Positions 1-12,800 of a DNA stretch of 64,000 bases are shown piece after piece. The notes beneath the pieces were generated by a model. The model did not search any database. It was not told where the DNA came from and saw nothing but the letters and a program-made list of their open reading frames with translations. Each line of letters begins with the position of its first letter. Positions within the stretch are counted from its first letter, which is position 1. Location: the NCBI GenBank assembly GCA_002633005.1, contig NMRA01000013.1:1784403-1848402 (forward strand), given 5' to 3'. Made by a program: the position numbers and the translations under genes. The stretch is from Phoronis australis (taxonomy: Eukaryota; Phoronida; Phoronidae).

Positions 1-436
1 CTATAACACCTTAGCAGACGACAACTTGCAATACAAATCCTCAAATCCACCCCTAAATTCTCCGTACTCTGGCCAGTTCTGGGCACCAGACTCCAGTCCA
101 GGTGAGCAATCTGGTGTCCAGTACTGGACTTTGGTCCGAAGGTATGGGAGCATTTTGACTGCATCTGAAGTGTAGGGGTGTGGTTCTGGGTGGTTGAAGG
201 TGGTCTCTGCTAGGAGCTAGGGTTTAGAGGATCATAATCTAGAATTAAGAAGTGCAGCCATGGAATCTTTCTAATCCCCAATAAAAGTATTTTTGATATA
301 ACGTCAAAGAATATCACTTGCCAAGAAGTGCTATAACAAGGTTCTAACAGAAGTTGTGACCTATATGACCTAGTTGGTACAGAGTTCAGATTGTGTTAGT
401 GTAAAGGGCTTTAATCATGGCTTCATTGTCTTCCAG
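1..436 (+). other. Presumed intron upstream of the first visible GTPase exon
   Basis: This stretch ends in a polypyrimidine-type acceptor (ttgtcttccag, up to 436). No upstream Rac-type exon with a P-loop or switch I sequence is visible. One frame stays open from base 2 to about 172 and contains a good donor (CAG|GTGAGC near 101), but its translation does not resemble a small GTPase. I therefore do not call it an exon. Confidence 0.5.
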
Positions 437-2794
437 ACGGATGTCTTCCTAGTGTGTTTTAGTGTTGTCAGTCCATCTTCCTACGAAAATATCTTCACAA
501 AGTGGATCCCTGAGATACGGCACCACTGCCCAGACACTCCCATATTATTAATAGGTAGGTGCTGTAGCCGTGAACAGCGTTTTGTTTTCATTCCACCATA
601 GTGTGTTATGTCCAAATGTTGGTTAAATGAGATATGAATTGGTTTTAAGAAAGAGGTAGTTGATGGGAAGTCCTGGCTCAGATAAATGCCTATTATTCAG
701 TGGAGAAAACTGGCTCTCAAAATGTAGATCCCACGTAAGTGACTACTGCTGTCCTTGGTGTTCTCGACTCTTCAGTCCCTCAATGTAAAGGACTTTTATA
801 CTGTTATTTAGTCACGATGTGTCTGTCCCTATTATGACACGATTTGGACCCATAATTAGGTATGGTAGTGCACAGTTGCAACACATTGTCAATGATTTTT
901 CAGGTCTTGAATATTTTCCCATTTAGTTATCCACAGGAGCGTTTTAGTTCTTCAACTTAATACGAAGTGTTTGTTTAGGTTGATCAGTATGGGCCGGAAA
1001 TAGTTGTACGTTCCCGGGGCTGTCAAAAACAATTTAAAATATACCAAACCTGATTTCGACCTATTAACAGATATGAAAACGACTTTCCCATCCAATTCTC
1101 TGAAACAAAATAATGTTCTGTTACCCGTGACAATCTTCAAGAATCTGGAACAAAATTTGAAAGTTCCATTCAAAGTAATCTGAACGGGAAAGCATGACCT
1201 ATACTTAAGGCAAGTTGCGCAACTGCAAGGAAAGACTACCCACTAAGAGCCATAACATCCAATCTTTGACACATAGAGCATCATTCCTTTATCATTCATG
1301 TGGGATGCCAATATTGTATTAGCAGGGTGATGTTTGGTTGAAATCACCAAAACAGGTTGTAAGTTTTCTTTTAGGGTTGATCAAGTCTGTGACCTTGTCA
1401 TGATTTTCAAAGTGGTTGGTAATTTAAAGTGCCTTGTAGAAACTAGCCTAATTATTATTTTTGATTTTGGTTGGACAGTTTCCATTGCAAGTGACATCAA
1501 ACTGGGACACAAAATCCAGGACCCTTGTTAATGACTAATTTCTAACCACTGCTACTCCCCCAGTAAGCCAATAACTGGCTCTTGATAAACCTGGGGCCAT
1601 CTATTGCCAAAAAATCGTGTTAGAGCTGGCTACATGAGCTAGACCATTGGTTTTGGTCATTACAAGACATCAACTGGTAAATAAATTGACAATGTATTCT
1701 TTGACTGTTGTGGGGAAATGAGAAAGTGTTTGTGCTGTTATGGAAACATCCAGCGAGCACAATTTTTCTATACAGGGTGAAAACCAAATTCATTTTATAC
1801 TCATCGCCTGTCCATGACTGCTGTGCCAGTATAATAAATAACTGAAGTTCTCACAGACTACGTGTTCTTGTTCTAAGGTTATTGAAAGCTGTAGCCATTT
1901 GACCAGTGTCTAGGGACATCCTAGCATTCTATTTAAGTTGAACTTTCAGAATTTTCCAAACTTCATAAGTATCTTCGGTCATTAAACTTGAAATAGTAAA
2001 AGCCCATTTTGGTCAGTCACTCACAACATTGTGACTGCCATGCCTAAATACTGGACTTACAGTTCACAGCTATCTATAGAATATATTGCTTCAATATTAA
2101 CAGGCCTGCAAGTCTAAGGAGGTCAGTCCTTCAAATATACAATTTTCCATATTACAATCCTCTTGAATGTTGAACCTTGGGAGTATACATGGTTCTTCAG
2201 AGGTTCTGAATTTTCGGAAGCAGTTCAATGCTTGTGGTTTAGTGGGAAAAAATGGTTTCTCATAATCTGGAACCCCTGAAGGTAACTTTTAACTTGCTGT
2301 TTATATACTTGTGCAGGTACAAAAATTGACTTGCGCGATGACAAAGATGAAGTGAGCCGACTCACGACACAGGGTTCCCATCCAGTCAAACGAGAACAAG
2401 GCATAAAACTAGCATCAAAAATCCGGGCACACAAATACATGGAGTGCTCGGCTTTAACACAGAGGGGTCTTAGACAGGTAAGGCTGTTGTGCAGACTCCT
2501 TAGCTAGGAATCAAGTCGTTACAAGTCTTGGTGATTCATTAGATCTTTAAACGGATTCCGATTCTGTTAATGTTAACACCATTATCTAAAACTGACATTA
2601 TGAATATGACAGTTAATACAAAATGATTTTGTTGCCTTTGTAAGTTTCTGCCATTCTTATATGTATACTAGTGGTTAAAAAATGACCAGTGCGTAACACG
2701 TCTTATTCATTCACAGGTGTTCGATGAGGCAGTCCGATCTGTTTTACAACCACGTCCTCCAAAACACGCTGGTCTAAAGTGCCTCGTCATGTAG
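437..2794 (+). CDS. Rac/Mtl-like Rho-family small GTPase, 3' part (3 exons)
   Basis: Three exons join in frame: 437-554, 2317-2477 and 2717-2794 (stop TAG 2792-2794). The product starts at TDVFLVCFS, just after switch II. It contains the G4 motif TKID (joined across the first intron), the DLRDDKDEV helix, the G5 motif ECSALTQRG and a final CLVM. CLVM is a CAAX box for prenylation; the upstream tail [10 protein letters not shown] is only weakly basic. Rho-family proteins of this type cycle between GDP and GTP at membranes and steer actin. The closest families by eye are Rac and the invertebrate Mtl/Mig-2 group, with some likeness to RhoG; I cannot separate them without a tree. The P-loop and switch exons must lie before the window, so the gene is partial. 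All three introns seen have GT-AG ends. Confidence 0.92.
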
Positions 2795-5700
2795 CACTCG
2801 ATGAGTGACATTTTGAATCCTTGCAAGACAGTGAAAGAATGTAATCTAAACAGGATGTCTTTTGTATTGGTCTGTGGCAAACAGAGGGCTCTGTCGAAGA
2901 GCCAGATGTCATTTTGTTAGTTTTGTGTCAACACCATTTGCTTTATTTGTTTCTTTGGCAGTCATAAATCCTTAAACTTAATCACTGGATGAACTCAAAC
3001 GGACCAAGCTTATTACATCTACTCCGTGCAGGCATTTGTATATATCATATTCCTGTATTTATTTCTTCTTAAAACACTGTCTCAAGCTTCGATGAATAAT
3101 GTTTTTGAACAAGAGATGAGTTTGGAAATAGTTGATATAAGTTTCAGGAGGATAAGGTCATTGAACCCCCTACTTTTAAGATGTGCACTTTTAGCGCACA
3201 GTATGGCTGACTCGTGAAATTTTATTTTATCAAATTTCACAACAAACAAATTCTATTTCATTTACATGATAGTTTGGTATAATGTGTGCTGTCATGACTG
3301 TCATAAGGCAATGCATGATTATTGTCTCGTTATTTGTAACATAACTGTCAGTCTTTGAAAAAGTTAATACCATTACTTTGGCTATCATTTTGTTCAAAAA
3401 TACTAATGAACTGTCATGTTGTCTGTACTCATAAGCATTGGTCTGTTACAGATTGCAACATGTATTTAAAATGTAAGACTGGTCCCAACATAATTGGTTG
3501 TGAGTGTTAAAAATGATAGTTTTGAAAAGTCAAAAACTGGCCAGTAAACTCGTGGTCATCGGTAACACCTGAAGAAATATTCCTATAGGAGCCTCTGTGG
3601 ATTGGCGGTGTCAGTGGTGTCCATGTTCATTATGTTCACTCTAAGCCATACTTTCATGTTGTCGTGGTGTGAATGCTACAGCTTTTGGTATAGGTAGACG
3701 TGCTTTTTGTATCTGTGTTGTGGAACTCGACTGCTGGGTCCAACCATTTAAGCTATAAGAACCGTATTTTGCCCAGTTAAGTTGTTACCTAAAATTTTTT
3801 TTGAGTTATCAACCGAACAGCCAAAACTAACAGCTGATGTGTGATGTACTCACTGGAAATGGTCGTAGTTGTGTCACGTGACTGACCTCTTTTTGAATTG
3901 AGGCTCTGTGCGCCAGGGTTAGCAAACCCTAATAAAGTCGGCAACCATGCGAAGCATTTGTTGAGCTGTTAAGAGCTTGTGTTTGTTGAGCTGTTGAGAG
4001 CTTGTATGTTCTTCTTCGTAACAGAAAATGCCCTATCATCTAAAGGAAAACTTTTAGGACGATTTTTAAAAATAAAATGCATAATTTGATTTTTGTTTTA
4101 GCCAACTGAACAGGGCAAAATACAGCTTAAAGTTACGAAATTTTGTTTGTGGGTTGAATGACTATGTGGATTTGAGTCTTAACAGTTTGCACTAGTTCAT
4201 TGTTCGTAATTTTAATTCTCATGATTCATGGAAAGCAAGAATTGAGCTGAAAAGTAAATGAGAAGTCTACGTAACTCCTTCCTTTCGTAAAGTACTAGTT
4301 AGAGATGAAGGGCAGTTGTAGAACGTGAATGAATCGGATTCAACTGTGGCTGAGAGAGGTGTTTTCTGAGTAAGATGAAATGCGACTGTAAGGCCTAATG
4401 CTCGGGCTTGAACTACTGTAATGCAAGGTTCTCTGAGTACCAAAGTCTTGCAAAAAGAATGATTTGATTTGTGTAAGGTTAGTGTTTTTACTGAATTATT
4501 GAGATAAAGTCGACAGTACATATGTTTATAGTAATGGTGAGAATGTTAGGTTGTGAATGTTATGCTTTGGTCCATTTTCAAGCAAATGATGTGTTGATAG
4601 TGAAGAATGAAACCCTATGTAATGTTGCCACATGCTCACTGCTTATGCTGAAAATACTTGTCAGTATTGGACCGAGTCTCTCTACACGCAGATTGTTATG
4701 TGCAACATTTAAAGTGCATTTTTATAAAGGTTGTGGTAACAAGGGCTGCCGTCCGTTCCTGGTGTCGGTACTGTACCGAAAAAACGAAAAGTACTGGTCG
4801 ACATGACAGTATTCAGTGGATCAATTGATACCTTGAAATTAAAAGTGTAGCTGGTTTAATATTTCCCTGCTTTATTCTCCATTTCAGTGAAAAAGCTGTG
4901 TAGGGCAAACTCAAAGTTCTCAAACTTCTGTCTACATTGTGGCACTCAACCTTATTGGTGACTTTTATTTTTGGAAATACTGACAATCTAATTTATCTAG
5001 CAGGAAGTTCATTATTTTGCCTTGGTTGGTTTGATTGCAGATTTATCTGCAGTCATACAATGCAGTTTGCAGTACTGGGCTGAGTGTATTTCAGCTAAGA
5101 ATCTTCTTGCAGCCCTTCTCACTAAGTTTTGAACATGATTGCAAGTTAGTGGCGACGGAAGAATTGACTGAGCTGTAAGTTTTGACTGGCCACATTATAG
5201 AGTCCAAGATTTTGCAAAGGAATATACAACTCCCTGTACTTTTTATGTTTGACCAGGGGGCAGGAACCCCCCGGACAGTATACTCTCCCTGTCTTAGATC
5301 CACCCATAGACTTTTTGCAGTCACATGCCAGTACTAGCTGACGTTCAGTGTACCTGTTGTCCTTTTACGCTGATTCTTCATCAATTTAGCACACAACCTG
5401 CCCTGATTTTTTGTGAAAATTCTTAACAAAATAATTTTTAGTATGGTTTATGAAGATATTTGGTAAAAATTAATTACTTGGAGCAAGGTTGTAGGTTTTG
5501 ACTTTAATTTTGCCATTAGCGAAGAACTATCGCGGTGCATTGAGATGTTGGTTGCCCTGTGTTTTCAGTAGAACACAATGTCATCTGTTCCTGTTGAAGT
5601 GGTCACAATCTCTGTCTCTACTTATTTTTGTTGTTTTTTTTACGTCTTTACCGATTTATGCAATCATTTCTGTCATCATCTTTGTACAATCCTTAGTAAT

Positions 5701-6840
5701 GGCAATTCAGCAATCCACGTTTGGCCCCCTGCTCTTAAGACTGGTGTAACTATTGTTTGTAATAGTTTCATACAATTATGCAAGTCCTGTATGCAATTGA
5801 GAATTTGTTTGTGTGTGAATTTTTTAAAAGTACCCTATAGGAATATGCATTCAAGATTGGCGTACTTTTAAAGTTTACTTAACAAGAATCGTATGCTGAT
5901 GGTTATAAGACGCTGATTTTTGGGGTTATTATTCAGGGTATGGAAATGCAAGATTAGTAATTTAAGAGTCACAGAGAGTGTTTGACATTTTGCAATGTCA
6001 TCACTTGTTATTAGTTTGAATATTCGTGGTCATAAGTTTGCTACCAGTTTTTATTTATTTTTATCGTTTTATGTTTTACCTGAACATAATTTGTGCTTAA
6101 TGCCTCGAAGTTACTGTCAGAGCTGTGTGTAAAAATATAGCATAACTTTAGAGACGAATCTAAGTTTTGGCCATAAACAATGTGAACGTTGAGATTTCTT
6201 ATTATTATTTTCCGCAATATATTCGGTGGGCTTGTTGTGACGTAAGCCTCTGGTGTTATTATGTAATTAATGTGCATTAGGTTATGTACATGTACTTCTT
6301 ATATTAATGTATGTTGAAATAAAAATACAACAGTATATTGTTACAAGTTTTGATCATGCAAAATTCTAAGACTCTTTTTTAAATACGATTTGGTTGATTA
6401 CTTTGGATGGACGCGGGAGGGTTTACGGCTGTATTTTGCCGTTTTTGCGGGTGAAAGGTTTGCATTTTGCAAAATAATTTTTCTTGTATTTGCTGCCGCC
6501 GTTTGATCGTAAACTTTGTGGGAGAGATTGCTTAGTCTGGCACGGCCGATGGACGTGGGTTTTTGACCTGTGTGAACGAATGTCCCCCAATAATTTTGCA
6601 GACGCCGAGTTGTAAGGGGCGGGTGTGGCCACCCGGGGAGGGAGGCGTCGGGGTGGCTCGCGGCGAAATGAATATACGAAATTGTATTTACCTGGGACCC
6701 TTTTTTGGCTAGGGATTATGTCATCTCTCGTCCTCTTATTCCGTTTTTGCAGAAATTATAATTACTTGACATGACATAAATCGGGAACCTGAAGGAGGGC
6801 GGCGCTGATGATACAAATTATTGCTCATATCCTGCTTTTG
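2795..6840 (+). other. 3' UTR and intergenic DNA after the GTPase gene
   Basis: No coding exon could be supported. Candidate AATAAA signals on the plus strand are at 3931-3936 and 6318-6323, so the 3' UTR could be about 1.1 or 3.5 kb. A short tandem duplication (tttgttgagctgtt..gagcttgt, two copies) sits at about 3956-4010. A GC-rich patch lies at about 6600-6660. Short frames in 4267-5871 have no domain likeness and lack splice-site support. Confidence 0.5.
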
Positions 6841-6844
6841 TTCC

Positions 6845-7110
6845 ATGTATTCTCATATTTAGGGGTCTCATCCCTAGCAGGGAACTTGTTGTTCCGGCGC
6901 CATAGTCACCATTTTCCTGTTTTCTTTTAATATCCTAAGTTTCTCACTCGACGGAGGGAGGCCTCAATGATGGACTCTCTTTTTAATTCCTGTTTTTGTG
7001 AAATCGTGCAATCTTTCATGTTAAGAAAGATGACCTGTACTCACCCGATGATGGATTTAAGTACATTCTTTTCCAATTTTAAATGATATAGCCCCCTTTC
7101 ACTGAGACGG
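6845..7110 (+). repeat. Dispersed repeat, copy 1
   Basis: Shares ordered blocks with 17085-17340 in the same orientation. Both have 'tcatatttagggg', then a block 'ttcctgttttt(t)gtgaaatcgt', then 'tttcatg..gaaag' and 'tcacccga..atgga'. The copies are diverged and carry indels, so this is an old interspersed element of unknown class. No terminal repeats were identified. Confidence 0.6.
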
Positions 7111-7174
7111 TGGTCTCTTGGCGAGAGCAATCTTTGCTCTCATAAATCCGACTCGGTCAACTATTCACTAAGTG

Positions 7175-7350
7175 ACAGTGGCAGATCTACGTTTTCAGGA
7201 AGGGGGGAGGGGGTCAGGATTCGAGTGAATCCGAGGCGCGTGTAACATTTTTTTGTGGTTTTTAGTAGCTGATTTATTTTTCTGGCGAAATTTATTTCAA
7301 TTTATTTTTGATCCTGTCCCGAGGTGGGGGTTGAACCCCCTGAACCCCCC
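7175..7350. repeat. G-run-rich element fragment
   Basis: A stretch beginning cagtggcagatctac is followed by runs of G and then C (gggggagggggtcagg, ttgaaccccctgaacccccc). Animal MITEs of the hAT 'CAGTGGCGGATC' kind look like this, and a clearer example is at 15407-15556. The other end is not recognisable, so it is listed as a fragment only. Confidence 0.35.
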
Positions 7351-7745
7351 GCCTCTGTCAGTGAAGCAACATAACCCTTCGAATTTGTCGAGAAAACTGA
7401 CAGGAAACACGTTCATCGACGTGAACAGCAGCCTCAAGACATTGGACTCAAACATATAAAAACGTACGTGATTGAAAAAACAAGCACTGAGCGCCATGAG
7501 AATTGACTAAAAGTTTAAAGTCTACGGGAATCAGAGGCGCACTTGGTGAAGATCAGTTGTCAGCTCTGTATCATTTATGGCCGTACGAAATTTGATTGGC
7601 GATGACTAGGGGGAAGCCGATTGGCAATCAACCAGTGAATCTGAAATTTGGGAAAGTGCGATTTGGTTTGTTCCTGCTGGGCCTTCGGCGTCAGGAAGAA
7701 GTTGTTATACGGTTGGCGACCGGCCCGATATGCAATTGATGAACT

Positions 7746-8705
7746 ATGATCAAACTCGTGTTCCAGATTTCTCCACTAGACCCCAGCAGTAGCCCATTAA
7801 CTAAAGACTCGGTTTTGTCTCACTTCTCAGATGTTTTCAGTGGTTTAGGTGATATTGGTAAGCCAGTGTCGTTCACCATGGATCCCACTAGTCATGCACC
7901 CATTCACCGCCTCCTGTCAGTTTCGAAGCGGGATCGTGTTAAGGCTAATCTTGACGAAATGGTAGCTTCAGGAAAGCTGATAAAAGTATGAGATGAACCC
8001 ACTGACTGGTGTTCTAATATGCACGTTGTGGAAAAACAGACCCCCCATGGTGAACACAAGCTGAGATACGCCTTTGCCTTGATCCTAGTATGACTGTTAA
8101 CAATGCCATTGTCATTCCCAAGTACACCATTCTTACTATTGAAGAGCTTTTGCCCCGCCTGAGCCTAGTGAGAAAAAACACAAATGTTTTACAATAGTTG
8201 ACGCACTTGATGGGTTTACCCAGGTTCGTTTGGACTAGTACAACTCGAGCCTAACCGCAACCATGCGCACCCCATGGGGACGTTATCGCTGGAATCGTCT
8301 GCCTTATGGGATATCTTCCGCTCCAGAAGAGTTTCAGAAACGACTATTCATGAGGCTTTCAGTAGAGGGTTTACACGGCATCTCTTGTATGATTGCTGAC
8401 GACATCTTGGTTTTTGTCGGGAACAGGTGATACTCCTCGGGAGGCTGAGCTTTGTCATGACCGTAATCTTATTGCACTCTCGCTTGCGGAGAGCATTTGA
8501 TCGTTCTCTGAAGTTGAATTCCAAAAAACTTCAATTCATCGTCTATTAGTTTCATGAGGCCTTGCATCACCGAGGAAGAATATCCTCTGATCCCTCCAAA
8601 GTACAGGCCATAGTTGAAATGCCTATTCCCTCAGACAAAAAGGCTCTTGAACGCTTCCTAGGCATGGCCAACTACTTGAGTGCTTTTTGTCCCAGGTTGT
8701 CACAG
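7746..8705 (+). pseudogene. Decayed Ty3/gypsy reverse transcriptase fragment
   Basis: Pieces in shifting frames spell, in order, the parts of a Ty3/gypsy polymerase. They are the linker before the RT (SHFSDVFSGLGDIGKP, around 7820), the palm aspartate region (FTIVDALDGFTQV, around 8190-8225), the block TPWGRYRWNRLPYG (around 8270), the catalytic double aspartate as MIADDILVFV (around 8390-8420) and the RNase H tether with FLGMANYLSAFCPRLS (around 8655-8700). Stops and frameshifts occur throughout, the first stop being near 7989. No LTRs, gag, protease or integrase are evident nearby, so this is an inactive relic. The core YVDD has become IADD, although VDD is usual in the group. Confidence 0.85.
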
Positions 8706-9053
8706 ATAGGTGAAGCGCTTGTATGATTTAAGTAGAAAGGACATGGAATTTGCCAGTGCGTGGACATCTGTTGCCCAAAACGGTAGGACTGAAACGGTTG
8801 CCACCCACATTCAGATCGAAGAAATTGATAGAAAAAGACATCCTGTTGCATATGAATTACTTGATGAATTTACTGATTTCAATGGTGACGTGTGTCAAAC
8901 AGAATACACCCAGACTTCCGATTGGCGCCCGCCGTGCGTTTCAAAAATGCGGTATTGACGGTGCGTACGGATAAATATTAAGGGCGAGACTAATACCGAA
9001 CTGCGGCACGTGCTGCTCAAGGAAACATAAAAATGTGAGACCTAATAATTATT

Positions 9054-9106
9054 TGACGTCATGAGAATGCTTCAAAATCAAATTTTGAAGCATTCTCATG
9101 ACGTCA
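9054..9106. repeat. Perfect 25-bp inverted repeat with 3-bp loop
   Basis: Left arm 9054-9078 and right arm 9082-9106 are exact reverse complements separated by CAA. Each arm ends outwardly in TGACGTCA, itself a palindrome and the consensus CREB/ATF site. As RNA or single-stranded DNA it would fold into a long hairpin. Its origin (tiny foldback element or end junction of two inverted elements) is not clear. Confidence 0.95.
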
Positions 9107-9833
9107 CCGGGACCCGACTCACTCAAGGCAGGATCGAGGCCGTCAGTCGACTGAAGGGCCAGTTTTGCGCACACTGACACTTGCAAACCATCCCTGATAC
9201 TCAGTTTAATTTTGAAGAAGAGCTGCGGGAATAGGGCCATGCCCTACCTGGATGTAATATGCATCATAGCCTAGTCCTAGGTCTTACACATGAGCCGTAG
9301 GTCCACCTCGCCACTGAGTAACCGCCGGCAAATCCATGAGTGAACTCAGCTAGGCTACTGATTCACTCCCCGCGGCCCCTGAAAGCGAGGTCGGACTGTC
9401 TGACAACAATGGGCAAATGGTCAATTACTAAGTGTCCGCAAGTTTTGGGGGCCCTGGGGTTCCTACTCACCCGTCAGTTTTATTGGGTACTCGGTCGCCG
9501 ACAAACAACCGGGTGGCCAGAGCATTACAGTCCTATAGTCGACATTCAGTTAGCCCCTGAAGTCATGATAGCTGTGTGATGACTTTCTCAATGCAAAAAC
9601 TACTAGTAAATTATTCTAAATAACTGCCATTACAGAAAAGAATCTTTCAAGTTGTTCCACGAGTTAATTAAGATAACTGAAAAATATACGATTGATCTGA
9701 TAACGTACTAACTGAACGCAACGCTTCCTAGATGGCGCTGAGGAAACACACGACCTTTGACCTATGATGTCACATCACTAGGAAACCGCGTCTTTTTCGA
9801 TGACTGTAGATTGTGTGTGTGATATTTTTGCTG

Positions 9834-9840
9834 TATATAA
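9834..9840 (+). promoter_or_regulatory. Possible TATA box (TATATAA)
   Basis: The sequence ctgtatataagc lies 21 bp before the first ATG (9861) of the next gene. A start site at the usual ~30 bp would fall near 9864. If this box is used, translation would begin at the second in-frame ATG (9873). Confidence 0.4.
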
Positions 9841-9860
9841 GCAGACAAGATAACACCGCA

Positions 9861-12800
9861 ATGGCAGTAACAATGGAATCTGCTCTGGGGACGTTGGTCT
9901 ACCCAAGACCAAGTTATCCAAGCTACAGTCGTTTCAGTCAACCTGGATTGTGGTAAGTTTTTATGATGTTGTCACACCGCAATCACGCTGTGTTGATTTG
10001 CTGCCTGACGATGCCAGAGTGCGGACATGGTAGCTCATATTTCAACTGTAGGCGAATGTATTCACTATTTGAGTGAAGAAGTCAAGAATTGTTAAATTTT
10101 TATTGTTGCTGTTCTTGTCTTATTCACATATAATTTATACAGCTTCTGAGACATAAGCAAGTGTGTGGCTTGTTAAAATAAGTGTGGAGGTTTAAAATTT
10201 CTTTCTCATTATCAACTTAGGGACTTGTATCGAAATGGTACAAATAAATGAAAACGATGAAATTGTGGGCTTATGATATTGGCGTCGTTTTTTACTGTAA
10301 TTCTCGTAATATAATCTTTTGCGTTCATATAATTTGTCGGTTTCCAGTCTAGTTAGCGCGTAGATCTACATGTACATTGTATCAGTGTGACGGTAAGCTA
10401 TTGAAAAGATTAAGTATTAACCGAGTCATTCAATAGCGTCCTACAATAGCGTAATGTAAATTGTATTTATATTGCTAGTCTGATAAGGTCTGTACGGTTT
10501 ACGATAGCAGGTAATTATTTAAAACCCGGCAACAGGTGATAAACCAAGTACAAAAATCACCAACAGTTATAACCATCAGTTCAGTTTGGACAACAAAACC
10601 CGGCATGATTTCTTCCGAATTTTGTTCAGTGCTGAAACAAAACACTAACGGCTCTGAATTCCTGTTTTGCTAAACACATAAAAACCACGACGGTGTCTAG
10701 GAGAGTTTAATCTGGCTATTCAAATACAAGTGCAGTGATAATTTTGACAGGCCATTCAACAAAAATATCACATTTCGCTCCTCAAACTCTCGCAACAAAA
10801 GGCATGTTGTCATCTATATCCTGTTTAAACACACCTATGGTTACGCTAACTTGATGCGCTCTGTTTAAATATCACGAAAAGGTTAACAATAGCAGACATG
10901 CAAGAAGATTCTAATATGTTTGATCTCTTTATCATAAACATTGCCGACAGTGTTCGTTTTCCAAAAGGAGCAGCTGTTGTGTGTTCCTGAATAAGAGTTT
11001 TTTGGTTGAGTAGCTGGGTATATCATAAAATATACGCACTGTGCTTGTTTTTTAATAGCCAGGGCGTAGCCAATCTGTTTTCGGCGACAGGTATACATTA
11101 CACATCTTATTGAAAGTCGTACAGCTGTATGAGAAGAGCCGCTTTGCCAGTGTTCTGTTTTGTGGATTCGTGTGTATATTATACACGGTCGAATATCAAA
11201 CTAAATATTGGTTGTTGATATGTTACTTTAAAATCTCCTTCTCTTTCTTATTAGTCGCGATCGTTTGAGTATTTGTGCGTGTAAGGGTTGCGTTGCAACT
11301 CAGATATGTTTCGTAGAAGTCACACGAATTGAACTTGCGCAATAGAATGAAATACAAAAACATTTACTTAATGTATAAATAAACGAACACTAAAAATCAG
11401 GCAGATACGTTACGCATCTCCATAGTATGTAGACGGCCGGTAACACGATTTTCTCTGCACTCTTTCACCAATACACTCTTCATTTTCTTTCTCCTCTTCA
11501 AACAGTGAGCCCTAAATCATCATGGCAAAACAATTTTACAGTTATCGTTGGACTGGGTTTTCCTACTAGTACTATCTTGCCGATTTTATATCTTATTTGT
11601 ACTTAGGTATATATGTGCCATTTTGAATGAGATAAATTTATAATTCTTATAATTTGTTATGAATACCTGCGGGAACGTTATTTCCATTAATGAATTAAAT
11701 AAACTAAACATATACGCAAATTTAGTATAATATATAATTGCGAAATTTGTCAAACTAAAGTTATAAGTTGTAATTGAGCCAAATTTTGTTACGCAAGAAA
11801 CCAAACACTTCTCAATTACAATGTCAAGCGCGCGTCTACGTCATCTATTCGAAATTCTAAATCACCAAGGAGCAATTTCTCTGACTATAAATTCGCAATT
11901 ACGATTTATAGATTGCCAATAGATTTTTCCCGGCTACTTGGTAAGAATAATTAGAATAATCGATTCATAAACTGTGCATAATTAATGTTTGATGTGTTAT
12001 AGTCGTCTCCAGAGGACACGGGAGACATGTGAAAAATTACGTGGGTTGCTCAGGGAAACGACTTGCTACATCTAATTGTAATCGAATGACTTTCTTTGTT
12101 GGTTAAAATTACTATGTTTTACTTCAAAACATTTCTCATGACAGTGAACCTAAGATAGTCGCCTGGAAATTTCCATCCAAATAAACTTTAAATACTTTTG
12201 AAACTAGGTCTTTTATCGTGACTGTCATTTTTGTAAACTGGCTGGCGAATTATTCGAGGGTTTTGGAGAATTTTGATGTGAGATTTTATAAAGAAGCGCA
12301 AACACACACTAGGGTCCAGAGTCGAGATCAGATCTCGAAATCCAAATTATATTTGGTATATTCCATTCTACTCAGAGTACAATGTAAGTATCTGTAGTAA
12401 TCTGTGCTCGGTGGTTTATGTACGTGGGTGTGCTGCCTAAGTTCGCACTTGGTGACTCCTAGATTCGATTAGCAAAATCAAGTGTAAACTCAAAGATTTC
12501 TAATAAATTAGACTCAAACCTCGAACTTATAGCTTTAATGCTGGGGTCGTCAAGTGCACTCTAGGATTAGACAGTCATTCATGTAAACCGTATAGTCGAG
12601 CACACAGTGATAAACAACCATCTCGAGTTTTGGTTCAAAGAAGAAAAAATATTTAAAGTTCGATTTCGAGTAAAAAGATTAGACCCTAAACCCAGAATGT
12701 AATTCTTCCTTATGCCAGACACTAGTTTTTAGAGAAAAAAATAGATTGCGTGCCTAGTCGTTATTACAACCCAGTACTTATGTGATTAACTTTCGATGGC

